From positions 1-17,776 of the forward strand of contig CAZULF010000035.1 of the NCBI GenBank assembly GCA_964621215.1: a DNA stretch of 17,776 nt, in the 5' to 3' direction. The first letter of the stretch is position 1. Each line of letters opens with the position of its first letter. Made by a program: the position numbers and the translations under genes. This document shows positions 1 to 7,331 of this stretch, piece by piece. The notes beneath the pieces were generated by a model that was not told the origin of the DNA, made no database searches, and saw nothing but the letters and a program-made list of their open reading frames with translations. This stretch comes from CAZULF01 sp964621215 (lineage in GTDB: Bacteria > Pseudomonadota > Gammaproteobacteria > UBA1113).

Positions 1-190
1 TTCACCCGTAGGTCGTATGCGGTATTAGCGTAAGTTTCCCTACGTTATCCCCCACAACTGGGCAGATTCCTATGCATTCCTCACCCGTCCGCCACTCGCC
101 ACCAGGGTTGCCCCCGTGCTGCCGTTCGACTTGCATGTGTTAGGCATGCCGCCAGCGTTCAATCTGAGCCAGGATCAAACTCTTCAGTTA
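1..190 (-). rRNA. rrs: 16S ribosomal RNA, 5' part only (first copy, probably foreign to the rest)
   Basis: The reverse complement starts near the universal 16S 5' end (GAAGAGTTTGATCCTGGCTC at about 168-187) and runs through the conserved AACGCTGGCGGC, TAACACATGCAAGTCGAACG and GTGGCGGACGGGTGA blocks to the window edge, so only about the first 185 nucleotides of the gene are present. The stretch around 1-60 (GGATAACGTAGGGAAACTTA, then ACCGCATACGACCTACGGGT) matches my memory of Xanthomonadales 16S rRNA and differs from what I recall of Legionellales, which would be expected from the protein genes here. The leader at 191-342 also differs from the second leader to the right of the N gap. It is certainly 16S; whether it belongs to this genome is doubtful. 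Confidence 0.95.
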
Positions 191-342
191 AAATCTACGC
201 GCCTTGCGACGCTATCTTTTGAGCTGAATGTCCAACCCCAAGCGTTCATTGCTGACTCTTGGTTTTGTTACTTGACACTCAACAAGTTCGACTCCTCGAG
301 TCGTCCCTGCAGGCGTCCGCACAAGTTACCTGCGCACACTGT
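191..342 (-). other. 16S rRNA leader of the first (Xanthomonadales-like) copy
   Basis: This is the transcribed leader upstream of the first 16S start, read on the minus strand. It contains a GTTGAGTGTCAAGTAAC block and a perfect hairpin CGACTC/GAGTCG near 289-303. I recall similar leader text from Xanthomonadaceae rRNA operons. It shares no obvious similarity with the second leader (393-629). No protein gene is present; the open frame crossing it on the plus strand is a by-product of rRNA sequence and the gap. Confidence 0.6.
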
Positions 343-352
343 NNNNNNNNNN
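343..352. other. Assembly gap (10 N)
   Basis: Ten undetermined bases separate two 16S 5' ends that both read leftwards. The sequence on the right resumes inside 16S about 33 nucleotides from its start, and that piece repeats the sequence at 151-183. The gap is therefore a scaffold join at a conserved rRNA sequence, and its true size is unknown. Confidence 0.99.
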
Positions 353-392
353 GCCAGCGTTCAATCTGAGCCAGGATCAAACTCTTGGTTTG
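353..392 (-). rRNA. rrs: 16S ribosomal RNA, extreme 5' end (second copy)
   Basis: The reverse complement reads CCAAGAGTTTGATCCTGGCT and continues into AGATTGAACGCTGGC, which is the universal 16S start. Only about 40 nucleotides are present before the N gap. Its leader and promoter lie to the right in AT-rich sequence continuous with the protein genes, so this copy marks the native rRNA operon of the organism. The rest of the operon (16S, spacer tRNAs, 23S, 5S) should lie to the left but is missing. Confidence 0.9.
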
Positions 393-629
393 TTTCCTGT
401 CGTGGCCTAAGCCACTGTCTTGTTTGGTAACCTAAGTTACCTAATCTTTTGAATCATCTGTCGCTATTTTCTCAATTGAATTGTGCGCTTTGCGCAATCC
501 AATACATTTTCATGCTTGAATTTACGTTAGCGCCCACACAAATTGCTTGTTTTGACTGTATCGATTTTTAAAGAACTTGTACTTTTAACAGGCCGCGCCT
601 GCTTATCCTCGCCGCTTTATCGCCGAAGA
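393..629 (-). other. Native 16S leader with boxA-like antitermination site
   Basis: This roughly 240-nt stretch lies between the rRNA promoter and the second 16S start and contains no protein gene. On the minus strand it has GTTCTTTAAAAA (565-576), resembling boxA (TGCTCTTTAACA), the site where Nus factors assemble on rRNA transcripts. It is followed by a CAAGCAATTTGTGTGGGCGC block typical, from memory, of gammaproteobacterial leaders. Together with the promoter upstream this supports a functional rRNA operon here. Confidence 0.7.
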
Positions 630-636
630 GCTGCGC

Positions 637-664
637 ATTCTACACTATCCATTAACCCTGTCAA
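637..664 (-). promoter_or_regulatory. rRNA operon promoter (P1-like)
   Basis: On the minus strand a perfect -35 TTGACA (659-664) and -10 TAGAAT (637-642) are separated by 16 bp, and transcription should start near 629-631. The -10 is followed by the GC-rich discriminator GCGCAGC, the usual mark of stringently controlled rRNA promoters. Upstream (665-700) is A/T-rich sequence that could act as an UP element. A 16-bp spacer is common in rRNA promoters. Confidence 0.85.
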
Positions 665-789
665 CTGTCTTTGATAAATCTTTTTGGAAATTTATTCGGA
701 ATGGGAATGGACATTGGTGGAACGTTGACAATTGTTCGAAACTTGTTATACGCCTATCAGTCAGGATGGGTTTAATTTAACCACTTCAC

Positions 790-2235
790 CTAATCCCGTT
801 TACCTCGCCTTTCAGGAGTATAAGCATCAAAATATTTAATACCTAAATCGTGAGCGACATCTCGTGCTGGTGCCGATTTTGGAGGTGTGTTATTCAGAAC
901 TGCAGTTGGCATCTGCGCAAACCAAGGATGCAGATTCGCGTTTTTTCTCGTATCCACAAAATAGTCTAACAATCGACTAATTTTCACCTCATCAGCCTTA
1001 TCTACTTTTTTATGAGGTACCACAACTAGGCCATTAAGAAGAATTTGATTTTGACTCAGAATATTCTGAAGACGACTGACTTGACTGTAAGTAGAAAGGT
1101 TTACTACATTCCAGGGGCCAAAAGATGACAGAACAAATAAAAAAATGGCCGTCAAGTAAGTGAACTGTGTTTGTCGTTTAAATCTTGTTTGCAAGGAATA
1201 GAGTAAACAAGTGATGAGCCAGAGCGAAAATAACAGCGTGACATAACGATCTTCCGTTATTCCCTCTTGATAAACACCCATACCGGTAGCAACAGCAATT
1301 AAAAGCAATGGCGGAAATAACAACTTGAACAAATGCTTTCTAAACCAATTCATCATTGCTGTTTGATTTTGGCTGCAAAAATAACTTGCTAAATAGGCCA
1401 CCACACTGATAAGCCCAACAGTAATAACTGTAAAAGCAATGTCCCCATTTAACAAACTGCCTTGAATGATATTTTTTACTATATAACAATATAAACCAAT
1501 GGTGGCGTAAATAGGAAAAGGAACTAAGAGATAAGCCAAAATATAGTCCACAAAACCTTCATTCTCAGATACAGATTTTTGTGTAAACGAAGTGGGAATG
1601 CCTTTCAGGATTATAACCGGAAAAATGATGTAGACAATGAACGGCCATATTATATCGTACAATGTAGCAAGTACCTCAACCGAGTTACCATCGATATGAA
1701 AAATCAGGCTTAAAATAACGCCTAACGCCAGCACCCCTACATATAGACTCACATAGAGAGCAAGCGAAACGACGAAAGCCCAAATAAACTCTTGGCAAAT
1801 GCGATAATTAAACCGTCCGATTTGTTCATCCGTAGCTTTAGAGAACACAAAAGGTGCCACCATGACAGATAAAATTAACGCTGCATTTAACAAAAATATT
1901 ATCCATCCTGATGATCTCATGAATACATATTCATATTCCAATATCGGTACGCTAGTAAGGTATGTTGCTAATAAAAGCAAGACAGGAATGCCAATACCGT
2001 AGTAATAATATTGGCTTAATTGTTTACCTTCTGTAAAAAGTCGCCAAGCAATTAACCACAAAGATCCTGCTATAAAAATACGTTCACACGTAGTGGGATT
2101 AAGATCGAAATGAGCCATTTTATAATCTGCCAAGATTAAAAAATAATAGAAAACACACCCCACCAAAACTAAGGCAAAGCGAGAACTGACTTGAAGCAGT
2201 TGCTGTTGTATGTTTTTAATAGACTCAGAAATCAT
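790..2235 (-). CDS. DUF4153-like multi-pass membrane protein
   Basis: A 481-residue inner-membrane protein of unknown function. About eleven hydrophobic segments are visible (roughly residues 20-38, 52-68, 77-99, 110-132, 150-181, 190-211, 231-253, 266-287, 302-322, 330-348, 357-374), followed by a soluble tail of about 105 residues with many Lys/Arg/Asp. The segment GITEDRYVTLLFSLWL after the ninth helix resembles the DUF4153 family hallmark as I remember it (Y-G-(L/I)-T-x-x-R-Y). Its ATG overlaps the TAA of the upstream membrane-protein gene (TAATG), so the two are almost certainly translated together. No terminator is visible after its TAG; the rRNA promoter begins about 125 bp downstream. 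The membrane nature is certain, the family assignment fairly so, the role unknown. Confidence 0.8.
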   Translation of the reverse strand: MISESIKNIQQQLLQVSSRFALVLVGCVFYYFLILADYKMAHFDLNPTTCERIFIAGSLWLIAWRLFTEGKQLSQYYYYGIGIPVLLLLATYLTSVPILEYEYVFMRSSGWIIFLLNAALILSVMVAPFVFSKATDEQIGRFNYRICQEFIWAFVVSLALYVSLYVGVLALGVILSLIFHIDGNSVEVLATLYDIIWPFIVYIIFPVIILKGIPTSFTQKSVSENEGFVDYILAYLLVPFPIYATIGLYCYIVKNIIQGSLLNGDIAFTVITVGLISVVAYLASYFCSQNQTAMMNWFRKHLFKLLFPPLLLIAVATGMGVYQEGITEDRYVTLLFSLWLITCLLYSLQTRFKRQTQFTYLTAIFLFVLSSFGPWNVVNLSTYSQVSRLQNILSQNQILLNGLVVVPHKKVDKADEVKISRLLDYFVDTRKNANLHPWFAQMPTAVLNNTPPKSAPARDVAHDLGIKYFDAYTPERRGKRD

Positions 2236-3026
2236 TATATAAGCTTATCTGGCTGCGCTTTTAATGCTTGCCGTACCTTTAAATCATAATATTGTTCTAT
2301 TATCACCGCGAGTATGAGGGAGAAAATAACAAATTGCAGTACTGCGATGATAATAGCACCTATCCCTTGGAGTAGTATGCCGATAGTAGACACTTCTGAA
2401 AATGAGAATATGCCAGCAATAATCCCCGTAAACATAGAGATAACTAGTAATGCACCAACACTCATCATATTCGCAATCATGAGTATGCCCGCTGTGCGGA
2501 ACCAATGCGGCCAGACCAAACGTGCACTGCTCGCTAAACAAGTCCAGCCATTTTTATCGTCAAACAAGATACAGGGAATCACATACATGAATAAGATAGC
2601 GAGAATAATACCGGGGATAACGAATGCTATTGTCCCAACCATCACACTAAGTGCATATAAAAGGGCGCCTAACAAAATATAATGTAGGCGACGCAAGCAA
2701 AAACCGAATACTTTCTTAAAACTAATCATCTGTGTTTGACGAAATTGGTAAAGTCCATAAAACATCAAACTCTGTGTTAACATTATAAGGAAAAATACTA
2801 CAAAAAAAATAATGGCAACGCTTATTCCTGATAATGGCACCTGATGATCAATGGTACCGTCTTTTATGGCTATAAATAGCGTTAATGCGGCAATAAACGG
2901 TACCATGAGGAGTAATGAACTTAAATTGATAACCTGCATGTCTAGGAAGCTATTTTTAAATAGTCGTAGTCCATCAAGCACAACTTTTTTAATACTACGA
3001 GGAGATATGGCTGTTTTCATATTCAT
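2235..3026 (-). CDS. Multi-pass membrane protein, YciC/UPF0259-like
   Basis: A 263-residue, very hydrophobic protein with about six membrane segments. A conserved-looking helix-proline stretch (AFVIPGIILAI) is followed by a short loop and the motif ARLVWPHWFR. This layout resembles YciC/UPF0259-type inner-membrane proteins (LPGIWLA, then SF.L..GH.WR), so that is a tentative call with no known substrate. The frame is open up to a GTG at 3032, but that codon overlaps the ribosome-binding site. The ATG at 3026 has GGAG five bases upstream and is the better start. A promoter lies just upstream (3056-3085). The gene is first in a two-gene operon and its stop TAA shares a base with the next ATG. 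Its job is unknown. Confidence 0.78.
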   Translation of the reverse strand: MNMKTAISPRSIKKVVLDGLRLFKNSFLDMQVINLSSLLLMVPFIAALTLFIAIKDGTIDHQVPLSGISVAIIFFVVFFLIMLTQSLMFYGLYQFRQTQMISFKKVFGFCLRRLHYILLGALLYALSVMVGTIAFVIPGIILAILFMYVIPCILFDDKNGWTCLASSARLVWPHWFRTAGILMIANMMSVGALLVISMFTGIIAGIFSFSEVSTIGILLQGIGAIIIAVLQFVIFSLILAVIIEQYYDLKVRQALKAQPDKLI

Positions 3027-3055
3027 TATCACTCCGGCTGTTCAATTGTTGCGCC

Positions 3056-3085
3056 AATATAGCGCAAGTTTTATACCGAAGTCAA
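3056..3085 (-). promoter_or_regulatory. Promoter of the two-gene membrane-protein operon
   Basis: Reading on the minus strand there is a -35 TTGACT (3080-3085) and a -10 TATATT (3056-3061) with an 18-bp spacer. Start of transcription near 3049 would give a leader of about 23 nt containing the GGAG ribosome-binding site before the ATG at 3026. The promoter sits in the 70-bp gap after tyrS, so the membrane genes need not depend on tyrS transcription. Confidence 0.65.
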
Positions 3086-3096
3086 GCTTTTTGGAC

Positions 3097-4296
3097 TTAT
3101 TTACTAACCCTAACCCGCGCAAACCGGCGTTTGCCGACTTGATAGACATGATCCGTACCCGTATTAATAACTAAATGCGGGTCGGTAATAACCATACTAT
3201 CAATACGTACAGCATTTTGTTTAATCATTTGTAAAGCATTTGAGGTGCTAGGTACCAGACCAGCATTTTTTAGTAGATTAGCAATAGGAATATTATCGGA
3301 ATCGATAGTTAAGGTAATCTCTTCAATTTCTGTCGGCATCTGACCTTCACGGAAACGAGAAATAAAATTCTCTTGTGCTTGTTTAGCTGCCGCTTGATCA
3401 TGAAAACGCGCGACAATTTCCTGGCCGAAAGCGAATTTGATATCGCGCGGATTTGCACCTTCTTTAACAGCTTTACGCCAAGCGGCAATTTCACTCGCTG
3501 ACTTTAAACTAAGAAGATCGATATAGCGCCACATGAGTTCATCAGAAATTGACATGATTTTACCGAAAATATCATCGGCAGATTCATTGATACCAATATA
3601 ATTACCTAATGATTTAGACATTTTCTTAACGCCATCTAAACCTTCTAGTAATGGCATCATGAGTACCACTTGTGGTGATTGACCATAATGTTTTTGTAAC
3701 TCACGTCCCATCAATAAATTAAATTTCTGATCGGTGCCGCCAAGTTCTACATCGGCTTTGAGAGCGACAGAATCATAACCCATCACGAGTGGATAAATAA
3801 ATTCATGAATACCAATCGAATTCCCTAATTCGTAACGTTTGGAAAAATCATCGCGTTCTAACATGCGCGCAACGGTGCCCTTACCTGCTAGCTGAATAAG
3901 ATCGGCGGCAGAAAATTTACCCATCCAGGTAGAGTTAAATTCAATGATCGTCTTAGCGGGATCAAGTATTTTAAATATTTGCTCCTGATACGTTTTGGCA
4001 TTCACCAGCACTTCTTCATGCGTCAATGGCTTGCGCGTTACATTTTTACCCGATGGATCACCTATCGTGGCAGTGAAATCGCCGATTAAAAAAATCACTT
4101 CGTGGCCTAAATCCTGAAAATGCCGCATTTTGTTAATCAAAACCGTATGGCCCAAATGAATGTCTGGCGCCGTCGGGTCAAACCCCGCTTTAACACGCAA
4201 AGGCTTCCCTTTGGTTAACCGCTCAATCAACTCCTGTTCTAACAGGATTTCCTCGGCCCCACGTTTTATTAATTCAAGCTGCTGTTGCACCGTCAC
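3097..4296 (-). CDS. tyrS: Tyrosyl-tRNA synthetase
   Basis: This cytosolic class I enzyme charges tRNA-Tyr with tyrosine using ATP. The HIGH-type motif is HLGH at residues 47-50 (after AGFDPTAPDI), and the KMSKS motif (KKMSKSLG) follows near residue 230. The C-terminal part is an S4-like RNA-binding domain. It is the short TyrS type that I recall from Pseudomonas (399 residues). The frame extends to an ATG at 4380, but that would overlap the neighbouring gene and add 28 unrelated residues. The GTG at 4296 gives exactly 399 residues, beginning TVQQQLELIKRG as in the family, with a GGAG 11 bases upstream. It lies 49 bp downstream of the AlbA_2/HATPase gene. Function certain, start likely. Confidence 0.95.
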   Translation of the reverse strand: MTVQQQLELIKRGAEEILLEQELIERLTKGKPLRVKAGFDPTAPDIHLGHTVLINKMRHFQDLGHEVIFLIGDFTATIGDPSGKNVTRKPLTHEEVLVNAKTYQEQIFKILDPAKTIIEFNSTWMGKFSAADLIQLAGKGTVARMLERDDFSKRYELGNSIGIHEFIYPLVMGYDSVALKADVELGGTDQKFNLLMGRELQKHYGQSPQVVLMMPLLEGLDGVKKMSKSLGNYIGINESADDIFGKIMSISDELMWRYIDLLSLKSASEIAAWRKAVKEGANPRDIKFAFGQEIVARFHDQAAAKQAQENFISRFREGQMPTEIEEITLTIDSDNIPIANLLKNAGLVPSTSNALQMIKQNAVRIDSMVITDPHLVINTGTDHVYQVGKRRFARVRVSK

Positions 4297-4345
4297 GATT
4301 GAAGTTACTCCATAATTAAAGTGAAAAAAATTGGACTGAAAATAC

Positions 4346-5554
4346 TCATGATTTTTTCCTAAAAGTACATACAACAGCACTTTGATTTACTTGAAAAAGC
4401 AACGGGGGACTACCATTTTTCTCTAATTCTTTTTTTGCTGTAGCAATGCCGCGCCCAAATGCTTGGATAAACCCATAAGTTTTTAGCACTTCTGCAATAT
4501 TGGGATTACGATAATCCGTTATGCCAGGATTACCAAAATTTTCTGCCGTCACATTACCATAAGGGCCACCAGGACTATGAATTTCTATTCTGTCATTAAA
4601 CCAATATATACGTATTGGCGCATTAGTATTTTCGTACGTCCGATGCAAAACAGCATTATATAAAATTTGCTGTAGAGCTGCTGGGGGATAAAGAAAAGTT
4701 TTGATATGTGTAGGTGCAGATAGGATATCAATTGTCACCCTATTATGTGCTGCTAATTTTTCTTCTGCACGACGAAGCATTTCCATTAAAGAACCACCAA
4801 TTTGCTGTTCATCAATAATAGGATCCGCTAAGTCATTACCATCAATTCGTAAAAATTGTATATATGCGCCAGGCAAAAAATCTTGCGGACTTTTACCTAA
4901 AGTAAGTAACCCAAGAATTGTTGGTGTGGTCTCCTCAGGAGAAACTATCATTCGACAAGCGGCTAGTCTTTCCTCATACGTTCTACCATTCATTTCCAAA
5001 ATATCTGGAGCAAATGCGGCGGGTAAGAATTCCGTTTTAAAAATAAGCTCTGAAAGATCAGATATTTTTGCGGAAGGCACAGGATAAATATCAAAAGGGA
5101 TATTTTTATATCTTCGTTTTTCAATGAGAATGCGTTCTTCTTGTTCATTTGCAATAGCTAGGCGTGATCCAGTACGAATCCAAATACGTCCTTCGTATTT
5201 TAATGGAGGCATATCAGAGGGCATCACGGTAACCACCGCCATTTCAGCACCCTTTAGTATCCGCTTTTCAACAGAAAAAACCGGCAAGGGCAAAATATTA
5301 CCATCTGTTTTCATATCAGCGAGATTACAGAGTAATTCATCAGTTATAGGCTCACCAGATGGGGTGCCATCATCGCAAGCCCCGATAAATAGCACACCGG
5401 GCTTATTATAGTTAGGTAAATCATTAGCAAATGCGCATACAGTTTGTCGAACTTTTTTACGAGTCTCATTTCTAAATGATTGTTTCCGTTCACTCCTAGC
5501 AGACTCAATATCATTAAGCAGAGATTCAAGTTCATGATCTGTTAAATTTTTCAT
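4346..5554 (-). CDS. AlbA_2 (Schlafen-like) / HATPase domain protein, COG2865-type
   Basis: A 402-residue soluble protein of a type usually annotated as putative transcriptional regulator or RNA-binding protein. The N-terminal 150 residues look like an AlbA_2/Schlafen AAA_4 domain (SERKQSF, VCAFAND, VLFIGACDDG, PPLKYEGRIWIRTGSR). The C-terminal third carries an HATPase_c_4-like domain with a QQILYNAVLHRTY helix, NDRIEIHSPGG and GFIQAFGRGI. The N-terminus is diverged: the usual Gly-Gly before LLIGV is replaced by NYNKPG. These proteins are scattered among bacteria, sometimes near defence or mobile genes, and their substrates are unclear. Here the gene sits alone between tyrS and the divergent M23 gene, preceded by its own promoter and a repeat, which suggests acquisition. 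Domain call good, biological role unknown. Confidence 0.85.
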   Translation of the reverse strand: MKNLTDHELESLLNDIESARSERKQSFRNETRKKVRQTVCAFANDLPNYNKPGVLFIGACDDGTPSGEPITDELLCNLADMKTDGNILPLPVFSVEKRILKGAEMAVVTVMPSDMPPLKYEGRIWIRTGSRLAIANEQEERILIEKRRYKNIPFDIYPVPSAKISDLSELIFKTEFLPAAFAPDILEMNGRTYEERLAACRMIVSPEETTPTILGLLTLGKSPQDFLPGAYIQFLRIDGNDLADPIIDEQQIGGSLMEMLRRAEEKLAAHNRVTIDILSAPTHIKTFLYPPAALQQILYNAVLHRTYENTNAPIRIYWFNDRIEIHSPGGPYGNVTAENFGNPGITDYRNPNIAEVLKTYGFIQAFGRGIATAKKELEKNGSPPLLFQVNQSAVVCTFRKKS

Positions 5555-5587
5555 CGAAATTTTCCATAAGATACAGGCTGAATTTCG

Positions 5588-5615
5588 ATTATATCATGCT
5601 TATTGCATATTTTAA
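5588..5615 (-). promoter_or_regulatory. Likely promoter of the AlbA_2/HATPase gene
   Basis: On the minus strand a perfect -10 TATAAT (5588-5593) is preceded, after 16 bp, by TTAAAA (5610-5615), which matches four of six -35 positions. The start codon at 5554 has GGA eight bases upstream, so the leader would be about 25 nt. Readthrough into tyrS 49 bp past the stop is plausible, since no terminator is visible there. Confidence 0.5.
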
Positions 5616-5662
5616 TGTTTCGTCATGAGGATGTGCGTTCACGGGACGGAGAGAGTAGGCTA

Positions 5663-5774
5663 GACCTTATGGTATGAACGCCTTCGTGAAGCGTGTGAGG
5701 TGGTGATACCGAACTCGAGAGTATAGAAACGTATTCACAGCGTCTTCATGAAGATCTTTCATGGCCACAAGGTC
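5663..5774. repeat. Dispersed 112-bp inverted repeat module, copy 1 (module C)
   Basis: The element begins GACCTTATGGTATGAA and ends in a matching inverted sequence (TTCATGGCCACAAGGTC), so its ends can pair in a long imperfect stem of about 30 bp containing CTTCGTGAAG/CTTCATGAAG. It is about 80% identical over its whole length to 16263-16373 (22 differences counted by eye). No reading frame is supported. It occupies most of the gap between two divergent genes. Confidence 0.8.
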
Positions 5775-5783
5775 AAAACGTTC

Positions 5784-5814
5784 CCCGGATTCCGCTTCGC
5801 TCCATCCAGGCTAC
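5784..5814. repeat. Dispersed repeat end (module A, right-hand arm)
   Basis: CCCGGATTCCGC, then CATCCAGGCTAC: 31 bases matching, with two differences, the right inverted arm of the element at 16379-16412. It lies just right of module C, in the same order as there. No left arm is seen here; upstream of the C module (5641-5648) only CGGGACGG remains, like the end of the palindromic B repeat. Confidence 0.7.
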
Positions 5815-5820
5815 ATAGTA

Positions 5821-5835
5821 GAACAATTTTTGTTC
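5821..5835. other. Small palindrome upstream of the M23 peptidase gene
   Basis: GAACAATTTTTGTTC is a perfect 6-bp inverted repeat around TTT, followed by AT-rich sequence and then the peptidase gene. It could be an operator or part of the promoter, but no regulator can be named. No convincing -35/-10 pair was found for this gene. Confidence 0.3.
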
Positions 5836-5948
5836 TAAATTAAATCCATTGCCTTTTTTCTTTCTCTCAGAATTTGACCAAAATCGATTTATCGGCTATG
5901 GTTATACGTCTAATGGGAACAAATAAGAACAGGATTGGATCGTTATTC

Positions 5949-7331
5949 ATGATGAATGTTAGTGAAATCAATATACAAGAATGGAATGGGTTGTTACAAT
6001 CGCCTAAGCGAATTGCGCTTGTTTTATTCACTGTCATCACCGTTGTCGGCGGATTGATGATTGATCAAATATTTTTCAACCCTGACCGCTTAACTTCCAC
6101 CCAATTTATAAATTTGCCTGAACAGCACGTCATTGAACAATCTAATGATGCACCCTTAGTTTCTGCCACTGAAACTCTGGTTCCGATCGTTCAAACCCCA
6201 GCTTCTACGCCAACATGGAAAACTTTATCTATAGTAAAAGGCTCTACCCTTGGCACCTTACTCAAATCAAATGGAATTAATACAACTGATATCGCTGCTG
6301 TAACCAGTTTACCTGCGGTGAAAAAAGACATGACGCGTCTCAAAGCAGGTCAAAAAATTGAGATTTTAAGCAATGGCAGCGATGCTTTGCTTGGAATGCG
6401 ATACAAAATCAGTGAGCGCCAAACTATTAATGTAGTCAGCAAACAAGAACATGTTTTTATTGCTAACATCATTTCACAACCTATAACGAAACATAAAGTA
6501 TCTGTACATGGCACTGTGCGTGGTTCATTATCTAAATCCGTCGCTCGTGCAGGCGTCCCCAAAAAAATTGCAAATGAATTAGCGAATATTTTTTCTTCTA
6601 AAATGAATCCTTCTAAAGATTTACATAACGGTGACCGATTTAACATCGTGTATGAAGATGAATATGTCGGTTCCAAAAAAATTGGCACCACGGGTATCGT
6701 TGCTGCAAAATTAGAAACACGAAAAGAAACTTACAGTGCTGTACGTTTTGTTGATGCTCAAGGCCGTACCAATTACTATACGCCGGAAGGCAAAAGCTTA
6801 AAGAGTGGTTTTTTACGTACACCCGTACATTATAATCGCATTGCATCTAGCTTTAGTCCAGGACGTGTGCATCCGATTCTACACATTCGACGTCCACATT
6901 ATGGCGTAGATTTAAGTGCGCCACGCGGCACCCCCATTGATGCAGCTGGCGATGGTATAGTCAAATTTGTTGGCCGCGATTCTGGTTATGGTAACCTAGT
7001 TATTATTGATCATGGACATGGCATCACCACGCGTTATGGACACATTCAAAAATTTGCGAAAGGCTTACGTGCTGGACAACACGTAAGTGAAGGACAATTG
7101 ATTGCATATGTCGGTAGCACGGGTTTAGCAACTGGTCCGCATTTACACTATGAATATCGCATTAATGGCGTTCCACATGATCCTTTACGCGTAAAATTAC
7201 CTGGTGGTGCACCTATTAAACCTGCATATAAGAAACAATTCTTAAAAACAGCGCATGAATTAATGGTCGAATTAGAAACGACCGATGAAAATGCTTTTGC
7301 ATCCACTCATACTACTGATAATAAGGCATGA
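5949..7331 (+). CDS. Membrane-anchored M23 (LytM-type) murein DD-endopeptidase, MepM-like
   Basis: This is a periplasmic peptidoglycan hydrolase that cuts peptide cross-links during wall growth. With the ATG at 5949 it has 460 residues: a short cytoplasmic N-terminus, one membrane anchor (about 21-38), a LysM/OapA-like region (KGSTLGTLLKSNG, LKAGQKIEIL), a middle domain, and a C-terminal M23 domain. The zinc ligands are intact: HYGVD gives H317 and D321, and HLHYE gives H398 and H400. The frame stays open upstream to a TTG at 5874, with further ATGs at 5898 and 5913. GGAT eight bases before the ATG at 5949 favours that start, but it is not certain. The last codon overlaps anmK (ATGA), so both are co-translated: wall cleavage next to wall-fragment recycling. 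Confidence 0.9.
   Translation: MMNVSEINIQEWNGLLQSPKRIALVLFTVITVVGGLMIDQIFFNPDRLTSTQFINLPEQHVIEQSNDAPLVSATETLVPIVQTPASTPTWKTLSIVKGSTLGTLLKSNGINTTDIAAVTSLPAVKKDMTRLKAGQKIEILSNGSDALLGMRYKISERQTINVVSKQEHVFIANIISQPITKHKVSVHGTVRGSLSKSVARAGVPKKIANELANIFSSKMNPSKDLHNGDRFNIVYEDEYVGSKKIGTTGIVAAKLETRKETYSAVRFVDAQGRTNYYTPEGKSLKSGFLRTPVHYNRIASSFSPGRVHPILHIRRPHYGVDLSAPRGTPIDAAGDGIVKFVGRDSGYGNLVIIDHGHGITTRYGHIQKFAKGLRAGQHVSEGQLIAYVGSTGLATGPHLHYEYRINGVPHDPLRVKLPGGAPIKPAYKKQFLKTAHELMVELETTDENAFASTHTTDNKA

Noticed and set aside
116..430. Open frame of 104 residues on the plus strand across the rRNA region and gap
   Set aside because: It is antisense to 16S rRNA and its leader and reads through the N gap; no ribosome-binding site or family likeness.
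725..746. Plus-strand TTGACA followed 16 bp later by TATACG, a possible promoter
   Set aside because: It would point into the 3' end of the minus-strand membrane gene with no plus-strand gene to serve; the -10 is poor. Probably chance in AT-rich DNA.
5555..5873. CRISPR array or small RNA gene in the repeat-rich gap
   Set aside because: There are no regularly spaced direct repeats; the repeats are inverted and dispersed. A structured RNA cannot be excluded, but no promoter/terminator pair was found.
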